A DNA stretch of 64,000 bases from Candidatus Thioglobus sp. NP1 (GTDB lineage Bacteria; Pseudomonadota; Gammaproteobacteria; PS1; Pseudothioglobaceae): the NCBI RefSeq assembly GCF_003326015.1, contig NZ_CP023860.1, forward strand, positions 620,001-684,000. Direction: 5' to 3'. Of the stretch, positions 17,490 to 26,070 are shown piece after piece; within the stretch, counting starts at the first letter, position 1; each line of letters begins with the position of its first letter. A program made the translations under genes and the position numbers. The notes beneath the pieces were generated by a model. The model had not been told where the DNA came from and did not search any database. It saw only the letters and a list, made by a program, of their open reading frames with translations.

Positions 17490-18590
17490 ATGCAAATCTC
17501 TAAGAATTTTAATGGTAAAAAAGTTTTAGTTACTGGTAATACTGGCTTTAAAGGCTCATGGCTCTCAATCTGGCTTAAACAACTAGGTGCAATAGTATAT
17601 GGGGTTTCATTTGACATTCCATCAACTCCATCTCACTATAGTGTAACTAGTCTATCTACTCAGATTGAAGATCATAGGCTTGACATTCGTGATGCAGATT
17701 CAATAGCAAAATTAGTTCAGAAAATTCAACCTGATTTTGTCTTTCATTTGGCTGCCCAGGCCCTGGTTAGGCCTTCTTATGAAGATCCACTAGGAACAAT
17801 TACAACAAATGCAATCGGTACTGCCAATCTTTTAGATGCATTGCGAAGTCTAGACAAGCCTGTTGTGGCAATTATGATCACTAGTGACAAGGCTTATGAT
17901 AATGTAGAGTGGGTTTGGGGATATCGTGAAACTGATCGTTTAGGGGGTAAGGATCCTTATAGTGCTTCTAAAGGGATGGCAGAATTGGTGATTCGCACCT
18001 ATGTAGAATCATTCTTCAATTCTTCAGATTCTAATGTACGTGTGGGCATCACTAGAGCTGGTAATGTGATTGGTGGGGGAGACTGGGCTGTTGATCGAAT
18101 AGTGCCCGACTGCATGTATGCGTGGTCTTTAAATCAAATTGTTGATATTCGAAGCCCTCAGTCAACTCGTCCTTGGCAGCATGTTCTGGAGCCACTTAGT
18201 GGTTATCTTGTTTTGGCAGCTGAGCTTGCAGTGGAAAATAAGTTCCATGGTGAGGCGTATAATTTTGGACCTTCATCTAATCAAAATTATCCAGTCTCTG
18301 AATTGATTGACGAGATGGCAAAATATTGGGACCATGTTCGTTGGAATGATGTTTCAGTTGCACAGAGCCATGTTCATGAGGCAGGATTGCTAAAGCTAAA
18401 TTGTGATAAAGCACTTTATGATCTCGATTGGCGTCCATCAATGCAATTTTCAGATACAGTAAAAATGACAGTTGAATGGTATAAATACTATTATCAAAAT
18501 AGCAATCAGTCAATGTATGATTTCACTATCTCACAAATTGATGAATTTACTAAGATAGCAAAATCACAAGATATTAATTGGAGTTGTTAG
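17490..18590 (+). CDS. rfbG: CDP-glucose 4,6-dehydratase
   Basis: 366-residue extended SDR. The start VLVTGNTGFKGSWLSIWL is diagnostic of RfbG/DdhB, with FHLAAQALVRPSY, the catalytic YSASKG (Tyr-x3-Lys) and RAGNVIGGGDWA. It makes CDP-4-keto-6-deoxyglucose. The rest of the branch is directly downstream: a RmlC-like cupin, the RfbF cytidylyltransferase and an SDR reductase, so the cassette is self-contained. The TAG stop overlaps the GTG start of the next gene. Confidence 0.92.
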   Translation: MQISKNFNGKKVLVTGNTGFKGSWLSIWLKQLGAIVYGVSFDIPSTPSHYSVTSLSTQIEDHRLDIRDADSIAKLVQKIQPDFVFHLAAQALVRPSYEDPLGTITTNAIGTANLLDALRSLDKPVVAIMITSDKAYDNVEWVWGYRETDRLGGKDPYSASKGMAELVIRTYVESFFNSSDSNVRVGITRAGNVIGGGDWAVDRIVPDCMYAWSLNQIVDIRSPQSTRPWQHVLEPLSGYLVLAAELAVENKFHGEAYNFGPSSNQNYPVSELIDEMAKYWDHVRWNDVSVAQSHVHEAGLLKLNCDKALYDLDWRPSMQFSDTVKMTVEWYKYYYQNSNQSMYDFTISQIDEFTKIAKSQDINWSC

Positions 18591-19033
18591 TGGCTATAAA
18601 TGGAGTTAATATTACCCCACTTTCAATCATTGACACAAAAGGGGGCGATGTGTTACATGCTATGAAGATCAGCGATCATGGTTATTCAGGCTTTGGTGAG
18701 GCCTATTTTTCCACTATTGAACCTGATGCAATCAAGGGGTGGAAGCGACATAAGCAGATGGTATTGAATCTGGTTGTCCCTGTTGGAACAGTTCGTTTTA
18801 TTCTTTTTGATGATCGAGACAATCAAGATAATGTAAATCAGTTTCAAGAAGTAACTCTTTCGATAGAAGATGGCTATTCTCGCTTAACCATTCCACCCAT
18901 GATTTGGGTAGGTTTTCAAGGCTTAGGTCTTCAAAAAAGTTTAGTTCTTAATATAGCAAATATTGAGCACTCACCAGAAGAAGTTGAAAGAAAAGAACTA
19001 GCTGAAATTAAATTTAATTGGAGTAAGTATTAG
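18590..19033 (+). CDS. RmlC-like (dTDP-4-keto-rhamnose 3,5-epimerase family) cupin
   Basis: 147 residues beginning at GTG 18590, which overlaps the rfbG stop (TAGTG); an upstream TTG at 18578 is less likely. The cupin signatures are GDVLHAMKISDHGYSGFGEAYFS (quoted in part: VLHAMKISD), WKRHKQMVLNLVVPVG and PPMIWVGFQGL, matching the RmlC fold; length is shorter than RmlC (about 180). Placed between CDP-glucose dehydratase and cytidylyltransferase it probably epimerises C3 and/or C5 of CDP-4-keto-6-deoxyglucose, as in CDP-6-deoxy-altrose-type routes; that product is inference. Confidence 0.8.
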   Translation: MAINGVNITPLSIIDTKGGDVLHAMKISDHGYSGFGEAYFSTIEPDAIKGWKRHKQMVLNLVVPVGTVRFILFDDRDNQDNVNQFQEVTLSIEDGYSRLTIPPMIWVGFQGLGLQKSLVLNIANIEHSPEEVERKELAEIKFNWSKY

Positions 19034-19798
19034 ATGAAAGTAATTATTCTTGCAGGTGGCTTTGGAACCAGGCTATCAGAACACACGGCAGTTATACCTA
19101 AGCCAATGGTTACAGTAGGTGGGCGTCCTATACTTTGGCATATAATGAAGACCTATGCACATTTTGGACATAAAGATTTTCATTTGGCCCTTGGTTATAA
19201 GGCAGAGGTGATAAAAGAGTATTTTCTGAACTATCGTTCTTTAAATGCAGATTTTACAGTGAACCTTTCATCGGGAGAAGTTGAGCCACTCGAAGTTGAG
19301 GATATTGATTGGAGAGTAACACTAGTTGATACAGGGACTGAATCGATGACTGGAGGTCGTGTAAAGAGAATGCAATCTTTTATTGGTAATGAGACATTTA
19401 TGCTGACGTATGGTGATGGAGTGGCAGATATTGATATTGACGCTCTTCTAAAGTTTCACAGAAGCCATAGTAAGATGGTTACAGTCTCTGCAGTTCATCC
19501 TGGCGCGCGTTTCGGTGAGTTAGAGATACAAAAACAACAAGTTATATCATTTAAAGAAAAACCACAATTAACCAAAGGTTGGATTAATGGGGGATACTTT
19601 ATCTGCGAACCAGAATTTTTTGATTTCATTATTGGAGATCAAACTATACTTGAACATGATCCTCTTGAGAAAGTAGCTGCAATGGGTGAGCTTATGGCAT
19701 ATCACCATGATGGATATTGGCAATGCATGGATACCAAACGTGATAGAGACAATTTGGAGGAATTATGGAAGTCTAATAAAGCACCTTGGAAGATTTAG
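19034..19798 (+). CDS. rfbF: Glucose-1-phosphate cytidylyltransferase
   Basis: 254 residues, the usual length for RfbF/DdhA. The nucleotidyltransferase motif LAGGFGTRLSEHT (residues 6-18), KPMVTVGGRPILWHIMK, LTYGDGVADID and WINGGYF match the family closely. It activates glucose-1-phosphate with CTP to supply CDP-glucose to the rfbG product. It starts one base after the cupin stop and its TAG overlaps the GTG of the reductase. Confidence 0.93.
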   Translation: MKVIILAGGFGTRLSEHTAVIPKPMVTVGGRPILWHIMKTYAHFGHKDFHLALGYKAEVIKEYFLNYRSLNADFTVNLSSGEVEPLEVEDIDWRVTLVDTGTESMTGGRVKRMQSFIGNETFMLTYGDGVADIDIDALLKFHRSHSKMVTVSAVHPGARFGELEIQKQQVISFKEKPQLTKGWINGGYFICEPEFFDFIIGDQTILEHDPLEKVAAMGELMAYHHDGYWQCMDTKRDRDNLEELWKSNKAPWKI

Positions 19799-20742
19799 TG
19801 AGTAAAACTTCTATCAAAAAAGACCATATTCTTGTTGTGGGTGGTACAGGATTTATTGGAACACATATAGTTAAAGAAGCTCTAGTTCGAGGTTTAAAAG
19901 TGACAATAATTTCTAAAAGTCATAAACCTTTTTCAGATAGAATTAAAGATGTTGAGTATTTATCAGTAGATATAAGTCAGCAAGATAATCTATGCAATCA
20001 ATTAAAAAATAAGACATTCCAATATGTAATAAATTTAGGTGGATATGTTGATCACTCCAATTATTCTTCTGGGGGTGACATGGTATTTAATGTGCACTTT
20101 AATGGAACTAAAAACTTAATCAACAACATTAATAAAGACAGCTTGAAAAGTTTTATCCAAATTGGAAGTAGTGATGAATATGGTATAAATGTAGCACCTC
20201 AAAATGAAAATCAGAGAGAGTCTCCTATTTCACCTTATTCTTTTGCAAAGACTACAACAACTCATTTTTTGCAAATGCTTTATAGGACTGAATACTATCC
20301 AGTTGTAATTCTTAGACCTTTTTTGGTGTATGGCCCTGGACAGGGAATGGAAAGATTTATCCCCCAGGTTATTAAAGGATGTATTGAAGGAAGAAAGTTT
20401 CCAACTTCAGAAGGAAGACAGTTAAGAGATTTTTGTTTTATTGGTGATTTTGTTGGATCAGTTTTTTCCTCAATTGATAATACTAAAGCTTTTGGGGAAG
20501 TAATTAATATTGCATCTGGAGAGCCAATCTTCATAAAAGACGTTGTTAATAAAATTCAAAATATTATTACCACAGGAAGCCCCCAGTTTGGTGAGACTGG
20601 ATATAGGGCTGGAGAGAATATGGAGCTATATGCAGATATAACAAAAGCAAAGAAATTATTGAATTGGCAACCAAAAATTAGTTTGGAAGAAGGACTGAGA
20701 AAAACTATTGATGCGATAAGAAATATTGACAATGCAAAATAA
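19798..20742 (+). CDS. NAD-dependent epimerase/dehydratase family (CDP-sugar reductase candidate)
   Basis: 314-residue extended SDR: VVGGTGFIGTHIV, then IQIGSSDEYG, and the Tyr-x3-Lys pair in SPYSFAKTTTT. Later motifs are RPFLVYGPGQGMERFIPQ and RDFCFIGDFV. GTG 19798 is chosen because it forms TAGTG with the preceding stop; an upstream TTG at 19786 lies inside rfbF. By position it should act on CDP-4-keto-6-deoxyhexose, probably as the final reductase or an epimerase; which sugar results cannot be read from the sequence. Confidence 0.83.
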   Translation: MSKTSIKKDHILVVGGTGFIGTHIVKEALVRGLKVTIISKSHKPFSDRIKDVEYLSVDISQQDNLCNQLKNKTFQYVINLGGYVDHSNYSSGGDMVFNVHFNGTKNLINNINKDSLKSFIQIGSSDEYGINVAPQNENQRESPISPYSFAKTTTTHFLQMLYRTEYYPVVILRPFLVYGPGQGMERFIPQVIKGCIEGRKFPTSEGRQLRDFCFIGDFVGSVFSSIDNTKAFGEVINIASGEPIFIKDVVNKIQNIITTGSPQFGETGYRAGENMELYADITKAKKLLNWQPKISLEEGLRKTIDAIRNIDNAK

Positions 20743-21625
20743 ACTCCTTGTAAGCGTTATAGTTAATTGCTTTAATGGTGAAAAATACTTATCTGAAACA
20801 ATTGAAAGTGTCATTTCCCAAAACTATACTAATTGGGAGTTAATTTTTTGGGACAACATATCTACAGACCTTAGTGCAGAAATATTTAATAAATATAATG
20901 ACAGAAGACTAAACTATTTTTTAGCTGATAAACATACTAATCTCAGTGAAGCAAGGGCACTTGCAATAGAAAAATCTCAAGGTGAGCTGATTACTTTTTT
21001 GGATGTCGATGATTATTGGAAGAATTCTATTCTAGAAACTCAAGTTGCACTTTATAAAGACAATGATGTAGTTTTCTCATGTGGAAATTTTTATATAATT
21101 ACAGAACATACTAAAAAAAGTAGAGTATTCAGAAAAAAAGGAGAAATTCCCTCTGGCTATGCGTTGAATAACCTACTTATAAATTATTCAGTGGGCATGT
21201 TGACACTCGCAGTTCGAAGGTCGGCTTATTTAAGTATAGGGGGTTTTTCTTCAGATTACCATATTATTGGTGACTTTGACCTTGTCATGAGATTAGCAAT
21301 AAACGGGAAAATGGGCTCATTTCAGGAGCCGTTAGCTATTTGCAGAAAAGATGGTAATAATGAATCAATTCTAAAAGTAGATTTAAAAATACAAGAACTA
21401 AAAATCTGGTACAAAAAAAATGGTAATTCTTACAAAAAAACCAATAAGAAAGCAATTAATATATTTTATTCATCCATTTTATACATTGAGTCTGTTGCTT
21501 GTATCAATAATAACTCTTTTTCTTTTACTTTACTTGTAAGTGTACTCAAAAGACAGTCTTTTAAAAATATTTTAAAAATAATTATAAAATTTTTTATTAA
21601 AAAAATAAGTGGGGTGAGGGTTTGA
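20732..21625 (+). CDS. GT2-family glycosyltransferase
   Basis: 297-residue GT-A transferase: VSVIVNCFNGEKYLSETIES at the N-terminus (about residues 7-26), WDNISTDLS, and FLDVDDYWK as the metal-binding DxD-type motif (about 92). The C-terminal tail is basic and hydrophobic and may touch the membrane. ATG 20732 is preferred to a TTG at 20726. It overlaps the SDR by 11 bases and the polymerase by 4. It may transfer the CDP-6-deoxyhexose product. Confidence 0.88.
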   Translation: MQNKLLVSVIVNCFNGEKYLSETIESVISQNYTNWELIFWDNISTDLSAEIFNKYNDRRLNYFLADKHTNLSEARALAIEKSQGELITFLDVDDYWKNSILETQVALYKDNDVVFSCGNFYIITEHTKKSRVFRKKGEIPSGYALNNLLINYSVGMLTLAVRRSAYLSIGGFSSDYHIIGDFDLVMRLAINGKMGSFQEPLAICRKDGNNESILKVDLKIQELKIWYKKNGNSYKKTNKKAINIFYSSILYIESVACINNNSFSFTLLVSVLKRQSFKNILKIIIKFFIKKISGVRV

Positions 21626-22848
21626 AGCCAATAGCAACATACTTTTTGGGCTATTTGGTTGCCCATATTTTTTTGATATCGATAGTTCAATCTATTTTTT
21701 GTCAAGATCTTAAAATATTAGAGCTTGCTTTGATTTTTGTAGCATTTGGAATTGCTGTCTTCAACTCCAAAAAAATTATTTTAGAAAAATCTGACATTAT
21801 CATAGCTTTTCTATTTGTATTTTTAAACATTTACTATACGTTTATCGAACTAAAGGGTCTTATCTTTTTTAAAATGACCTATGTCATACTTCTTTCCATG
21901 TTGCTAAGTAAAGTAATTCTACCTTTTCTCTCCTCAAATGAATATTTAAAAAAAATCAATCTTATTTATCTTATTCTGCTAGTTGGTCTGGTAATAGAAT
22001 ATTTATACATAGCTATTTTTGGGAATAAGTTTCTGGTTGATTTATTTATGTGTAATGGGGAAATAACAGGTGTTAGAGGATATATTGAGTTATATAATAT
22101 CACTAGAGAAATTTTGCCGTATCATATTCAAGGGTTGAATTCCCTTATGATGGCTCAGCAAGGGGGCCAAACTGCATCTCAGTTGGCTGTAATTATTTTT
22201 ATTTGGTATTTATATAAGTATAAAAATAATAAGGATGGGGTCAATTTATCTTTAGCTCTTTTAGCAGTTTTGATGCTCTTTTTGTCTCCTACAATAGCTT
22301 CTTTTTTCTTGCTATTTATATCAATAGTAATTATTTATTTAATTTATTTAAAAAGAATTCTAAATAAACCAATAAAAAGCTTTATAAATTTATATGTTAG
22401 CATTTTTGTTGCTTGTTTCGTAATCTACCTTTTGGTCAAAATATTAACTATTAAACATACTAGTTTAGATTTTATTTATGAAAAATATATTCTCGGAAGT
22501 GTTAAAGGATTTACTTATTTTAATTTTAAAGAAATTTTACTAGGTGTTTCTTATGAAAGGGAGCTTGAATTATTTAAATTGGGAGAAATTTCATATATAA
22601 CCCAACTTATAAAGTATGGGTTTGTTGGTGTAGGTGTGTTTTATCTCTCAATTTTTTATTACATTATTAGAGCATTTAGTAATAAAAATATACAGGCAAT
22701 AGTTCCAAATGTATTTATCATAGGGGTCTTTATTTTGGGTAATGCTCATTACCCTGTAATGTTTTCCCTTGGAGTGATGGAGATATTTGTATTACATTTA
22801 GCATATATTATTTATGCTGGTTCGAATATAAAAAAAAATAAGTTTTAG
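21622..22848 (+). CDS. wzy: Wzy-like O-antigen/capsule polymerase
   Basis: 408 residues, almost entirely hydrophobic with about 10-12 predicted membrane spans, such as IVIIYLIYL near residue 240, and a large extracytoplasmic loop between about residues 140 and 190. This is the topology of Wzy polymerases, which are too divergent for motif-based recognition. TTG start at 21622 overlaps the glycosyltransferase stop. The next gene encodes a Wzz-like protein, the usual partner. A flippase is less likely because its spans would be more evenly spaced and there is no MATE-like pattern. Confidence 0.7.
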   Translation: MKPIATYFLGYLVAHIFLISIVQSIFCQDLKILELALIFVAFGIAVFNSKKIILEKSDIIIAFLFVFLNIYYTFIELKGLIFFKMTYVILLSMLLSKVILPFLSSNEYLKKINLIYLILLVGLVIEYLYIAIFGNKFLVDLFMCNGEITGVRGYIELYNITREILPYHIQGLNSLMMAQQGGQTASQLAVIIFIWYLYKYKNNKDGVNLSLALLAVLMLFLSPTIASFFLLFISIVIIYLIYLKRILNKPIKSFINLYVSIFVACFVIYLLVKILTIKHTSLDFIYEKYILGSVKGFTYFNFKEILLGVSYERELELFKLGEISYITQLIKYGFVGVGVFYLSIFYYIIRAFSNKNIQAIVPNVFIIGVFILGNAHYPVMFSLGVMEIFVLHLAYIIYAGSNIKKNKF

Positions 22849-22912
22849 TTTTTAAATCTAGTGCCTTACTATAAAATAATAGAAAATTTTATGTTTAATA
22901 GAATAAGTGATT

Positions 22913-23764
22913 ATGAATGAATTTACCTTGTTAAATACATTAAATATTATTAAGAGACACTTACTAATAACTATTGCGATATTTTTTGCCGCTTACTGGG
23001 TGTTACCCAGTCTTAATATTGTTGAAAATAAGTATAAAGTTGAAAAAATAATTAAATCTGGTAGGCATCCTATAGAATTTAATACGCCTTTACTTGAGTT
23101 TCCAGATATTAATGGAATTTTAATAAGTTCTAGTTTTAGTAGCTATTTGAATAAAACTATTAAAGGAAGTGAAGTATCTAGTTTCAAAATTACAGAAAAT
23201 GATATTGGAAATATGATTATAACTTTCCAAAACACCAATCCAGATAGTATTGTTAGCACAGCAAAAGCTGTTATGCAAAGGCTGCAGGAGTTTGATAATA
23301 TATCAATCCAGAGACAATTTGATATGATCAATGAAATATTGGATGTTGATCGTGAAATTTTAGAAATACTTGAAACTTCAGATGGCGAGTATATGTTCAC
23401 AGATGAAAATATTGAGGAATGGGCAAATCAACAGAAAAAGTACGATTTGGCTATTCAAGATATGGAAGATTTTAATCAAAAATACAAACTCAACCTTGTT
23501 AGTTTAATGACATATAAGACCAATGATACTTCTCGCCGGGTTGCGTTAGAAACAGAAATACTTAATCAGAAAAAAATCATTGCTAAGTGGGAAGCAATGA
23601 AAAAAGATGACTTTACAACGGTGTCTTATTTATTTCCAGTATCAAAAAATGATATATCAATATATTATCCAAATCCTATAATATTTTTTGGTTTTTCATT
23701 ATTAGTGGCGTTTTTCTATAATTTAATTTTATTAAGTTATAAGTATAGAGAAAGTGTTAAATAA
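22913..23764 (+). CDS. Wzz-like polysaccharide chain-length (PCP) protein
   Basis: 283 residues with the topology of polysaccharide co-polymerases: an N-terminal membrane span (about residues 17-34, including AIFFAAYWVLPS), a long periplasmic helical domain (two heptad-like stretches, about 110-150 and 165-225) and a C-terminal span near residues 258-278, followed by a short basic tail. The proline-rich PxxP before TM2 is represented by YYPNPIIFFGF. ATG 22913 chosen over GTG 22907. It follows the polymerase and probably sets chain length. Confidence 0.75.
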   Translation: MNEFTLLNTLNIIKRHLLITIAIFFAAYWVLPSLNIVENKYKVEKIIKSGRHPIEFNTPLLEFPDINGILISSSFSSYLNKTIKGSEVSSFKITENDIGNMIITFQNTNPDSIVSTAKAVMQRLQEFDNISIQRQFDMINEILDVDREILEILETSDGEYMFTDENIEEWANQQKKYDLAIQDMEDFNQKYKLNLVSLMTYKTNDTSRRVALETEILNQKKIIAKWEAMKKDDFTTVSYLFPVSKNDISIYYPNPIIFFGFSLLVAFFYNLILLSYKYRESVK

Positions 23765-23938
23765 TTTCATAGAATTACCATATTTTTTTGCTAACCCTAT
23801 CTGGAAAATAACAGAAAGCAAGTTTGATATTTCTATTAGTGCTTTAAGGTATCTTAAAGAGTATATTAATATTCTGCATAGCAACGAATAGCGATGTTTG
23901 GAATTATCGGCATCTCTGGTTTAGTAAATAAATTTTGA
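23754..23938 (+). other. Gap with two short readable frames, possible gene debris
   Basis: Between the PCP stop and the oxidoreductase start. Two short frames run in sequence: GTG 23754 to TAG 23889-23891 (45 residues) and ATG 23894 to TGA 23936-23938 (14 residues, starting MFGIIGISG, which recalls the start of class II glutamine amidotransferases but lacks the catalytic Cys2). Neither is long enough to call a gene. They could be scars of a replaced gene. The following gene starts at TTG 23935, inside the second frame. Confidence 0.25.
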
Positions 23939-26070
23939 AACAAATACTACAAAACTTATCAAATGGAAAAACCTCTCTTGTTGATGTTCCATCTCCTAGA
24001 AATATTAAATCAAATGTATTAATAGCTACTAAAAATAGCTTGGTTTCAGCTGGAACTGAACGCATGTTGGTGAATTTTGGTAAGTCTAACTTACTTAATA
24101 AAGCCAAGCAACAGCCTGACAAAGTAAAAGAGGTACTCAATAAGGTTGTTTCTGATGGGTTGGTTGCAACTATTGATGCAGTGAAATCTAAATTAGACCA
24201 GCCATTACCATTGGGTTATTGTAACGCTGGCGTTGTTTTAGAAAGCGATGTTAGTAATTTTGAAGTTGGTGATAGAGTGGTTTCAAATGGAAATCATGCT
24301 GAAGTTGTTCGTGTTCCAAAAAATTTATGTGTAAAAATTCCTGATGGTGTTGACGATGAGTCTGCAGCATTTACAGTCTTAGGTGCTGTTGGACTGCAAG
24401 GAATTCGTCTAATTCAGCCTACTATTGGCGAATGTTTTGTGGTTACCGGCCTTGGGTTAGTTGGTTTGATGTGCGTGCAAATGTTGCGAGCTAATGGTTG
24501 TAGAGTGCTAGGTGTTGATTTTGACTCTAAGAAATGTGAACTGGCACGACAGTTTGGTGCAGATACTGTTGATTTATCTAAAGATGAAGATCCAGTTATT
24601 TTTGCTCGAAGCTTTTCTAGAGGCAGAGGTGTGGATGGTGTTCTTGTTACTGCAGCAACTCAGTCTGATGAGGTTATGCATCAAGCGGCTGAAATGTGCC
24701 GTAAACGAGGCAGGATTGTATTAGTTGGTATAGTGGGATTGAAGTTGCGTCGAGATGATTTTTTCAAAAAAGAGCTGACTTTCCAGGTCTCAGCTTCTTA
24801 TGGCCCTGGCCGATATGACTCGTTTTATGAAGAGGATGGAAATGATTATCCGGTAGGTTTTGTGAGATGGACTGAGCAAAGAAATTTTGAAGCAGTATTA
24901 GATATGATGGATTCTGGAGCTTTGGATGTGCAGCCCTTGATTACTCATCGTTATAATATTAAAAATGCAATCAAAGCATATACTTTGCTGGATGATCCAT
25001 CAGCACTAGGTATTGTGTTAAATTATCCTCCCCAAGATAAAGTCAACCTTCAAAAGTCTAAAGTTAGATTGTTATCTAAATCCTCTACTATGCCAGTTAA
25101 AGTTGCACCTTGCATAGGGTTTATTGGGGCTGGTAATTATGCGTCCAGAATTCTAATTCCTGCTTTTAAAGAGACTGAATCTGTCCTTGATACACTAGTA
25201 ACAAGTGGAGGTATTAGTGGTGTTCATCATGGTAACAAAAACAGTTTTTTAACCGCCTCTACTAGTATAGATGATGTTTTAAATAATGAAAGTATCAATA
25301 CAGTTGCAATTGTTACACGACATGACGCACATGCAACCCAAGTGGTTGACTCGCTAAATGCTGGAAAGCATGTCTTTGTTGAAAAGCCACTAGCTTTAAC
25401 ATTAGATGAAATTGAGCAGATTGACAAAGCATATAAAGAGAACAATAAATCTAAAAACGTTAAATTAATGGTTGGCTTTAATAGACGTTTTGCTCCCCAC
25501 ATTATAAAAATAAAAGAGTTGATGAGTAATCATCAGTCTCCTAAGTCAATTCTTATGACTGTAAATGCGGGACCGATTCCAGCTGAACATTGGGTGCAAG
25601 ATATTCACGTTGGTGGTGGTAGAATTGTTGGAGAAGGTTGTCATTTTATTGATTTAATGCGTCACCTTGTTGGGCATAGTATTGTTGACTTTACAGCTAC
25701 TATGATGGGAAATGCATCTGGTGTTGAGGTTAGAGAAGATAAGGCTTCAATCACTTTAACATTTGCAGATGGTTCTTTCGGTACGATATTATATTTAGCC
25801 AATGGAGGCTCCGCATTCCCTAAAGAGCGTATCGAGGTTTTTTGTGATAATGCAGTATTACAAATGGATAACTATCGAGTGCTTAATGGTTATGGATGGC
25901 CAGGGTTTAAGAAGATGAAGCTATTTAAGCAAGACAAAGGGCAGAAAGCCTGTGTTCAATCATTTGTTAGTTCAATTATTGATGGCAAGGAAGTTCCAAT
26001 ACCTTATGAAGAAACTATAGAAAGTTCTAGAGTTTCAATTGAAGTAGCGAATGCATTGCGTGGTGAATGA
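23935..26070 (+). CDS. Bi-domain oxidoreductase (zinc-type MDR fused to Gfo/Idh/MocA)
   Basis: 711 residues. Residues 1-370 are a medium-chain alcohol-dehydrogenase-like domain (SAGTERMLV, LGYCNAGVV, VVTGLGLVGLMCVQ, FQVSASYGPGRYD); residues 390-711 are a Gfo/Idh/MocA domain (IGFIGAGNYASRIL, VEKPLALTLDEI, FNRRFAPH, GGGRIVGEGCHFIDLMRHL). This fusion is a recurrent partner of heparinase-like proteins in O-antigen loci, and the heparinase follows with a 4-base overlap. Start is TTG 23935. It probably oxidises or epimerises a sugar before polymer assembly; exact reaction is unknown for the family. Confidence 0.88.
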   Translation: MKQILQNLSNGKTSLVDVPSPRNIKSNVLIATKNSLVSAGTERMLVNFGKSNLLNKAKQQPDKVKEVLNKVVSDGLVATIDAVKSKLDQPLPLGYCNAGVVLESDVSNFEVGDRVVSNGNHAEVVRVPKNLCVKIPDGVDDESAAFTVLGAVGLQGIRLIQPTIGECFVVTGLGLVGLMCVQMLRANGCRVLGVDFDSKKCELARQFGADTVDLSKDEDPVIFARSFSRGRGVDGVLVTAATQSDEVMHQAAEMCRKRGRIVLVGIVGLKLRRDDFFKKELTFQVSASYGPGRYDSFYEEDGNDYPVGFVRWTEQRNFEAVLDMMDSGALDVQPLITHRYNIKNAIKAYTLLDDPSALGIVLNYPPQDKVNLQKSKVRLLSKSSTMPVKVAPCIGFIGAGNYASRILIPAFKETESVLDTLVTSGGISGVHHGNKNSFLTASTSIDDVLNNESINTVAIVTRHDAHATQVVDSLNAGKHVFVEKPLALTLDEIEQIDKAYKENNKSKNVKLMVGFNRRFAPHIIKIKELMSNHQSPKSILMTVNAGPIPAEHWVQDIHVGGGRIVGEGCHFIDLMRHLVGHSIVDFTATMMGNASGVEVREDKASITLTFADGSFGTILYLANGGSAFPKERIEVFCDNAVLQMDNYRVLNGYGWPGFKKMKLFKQDKGQKACVQSFVSSIIDGKEVPIPYEETIESSRVSIEVANALRGE

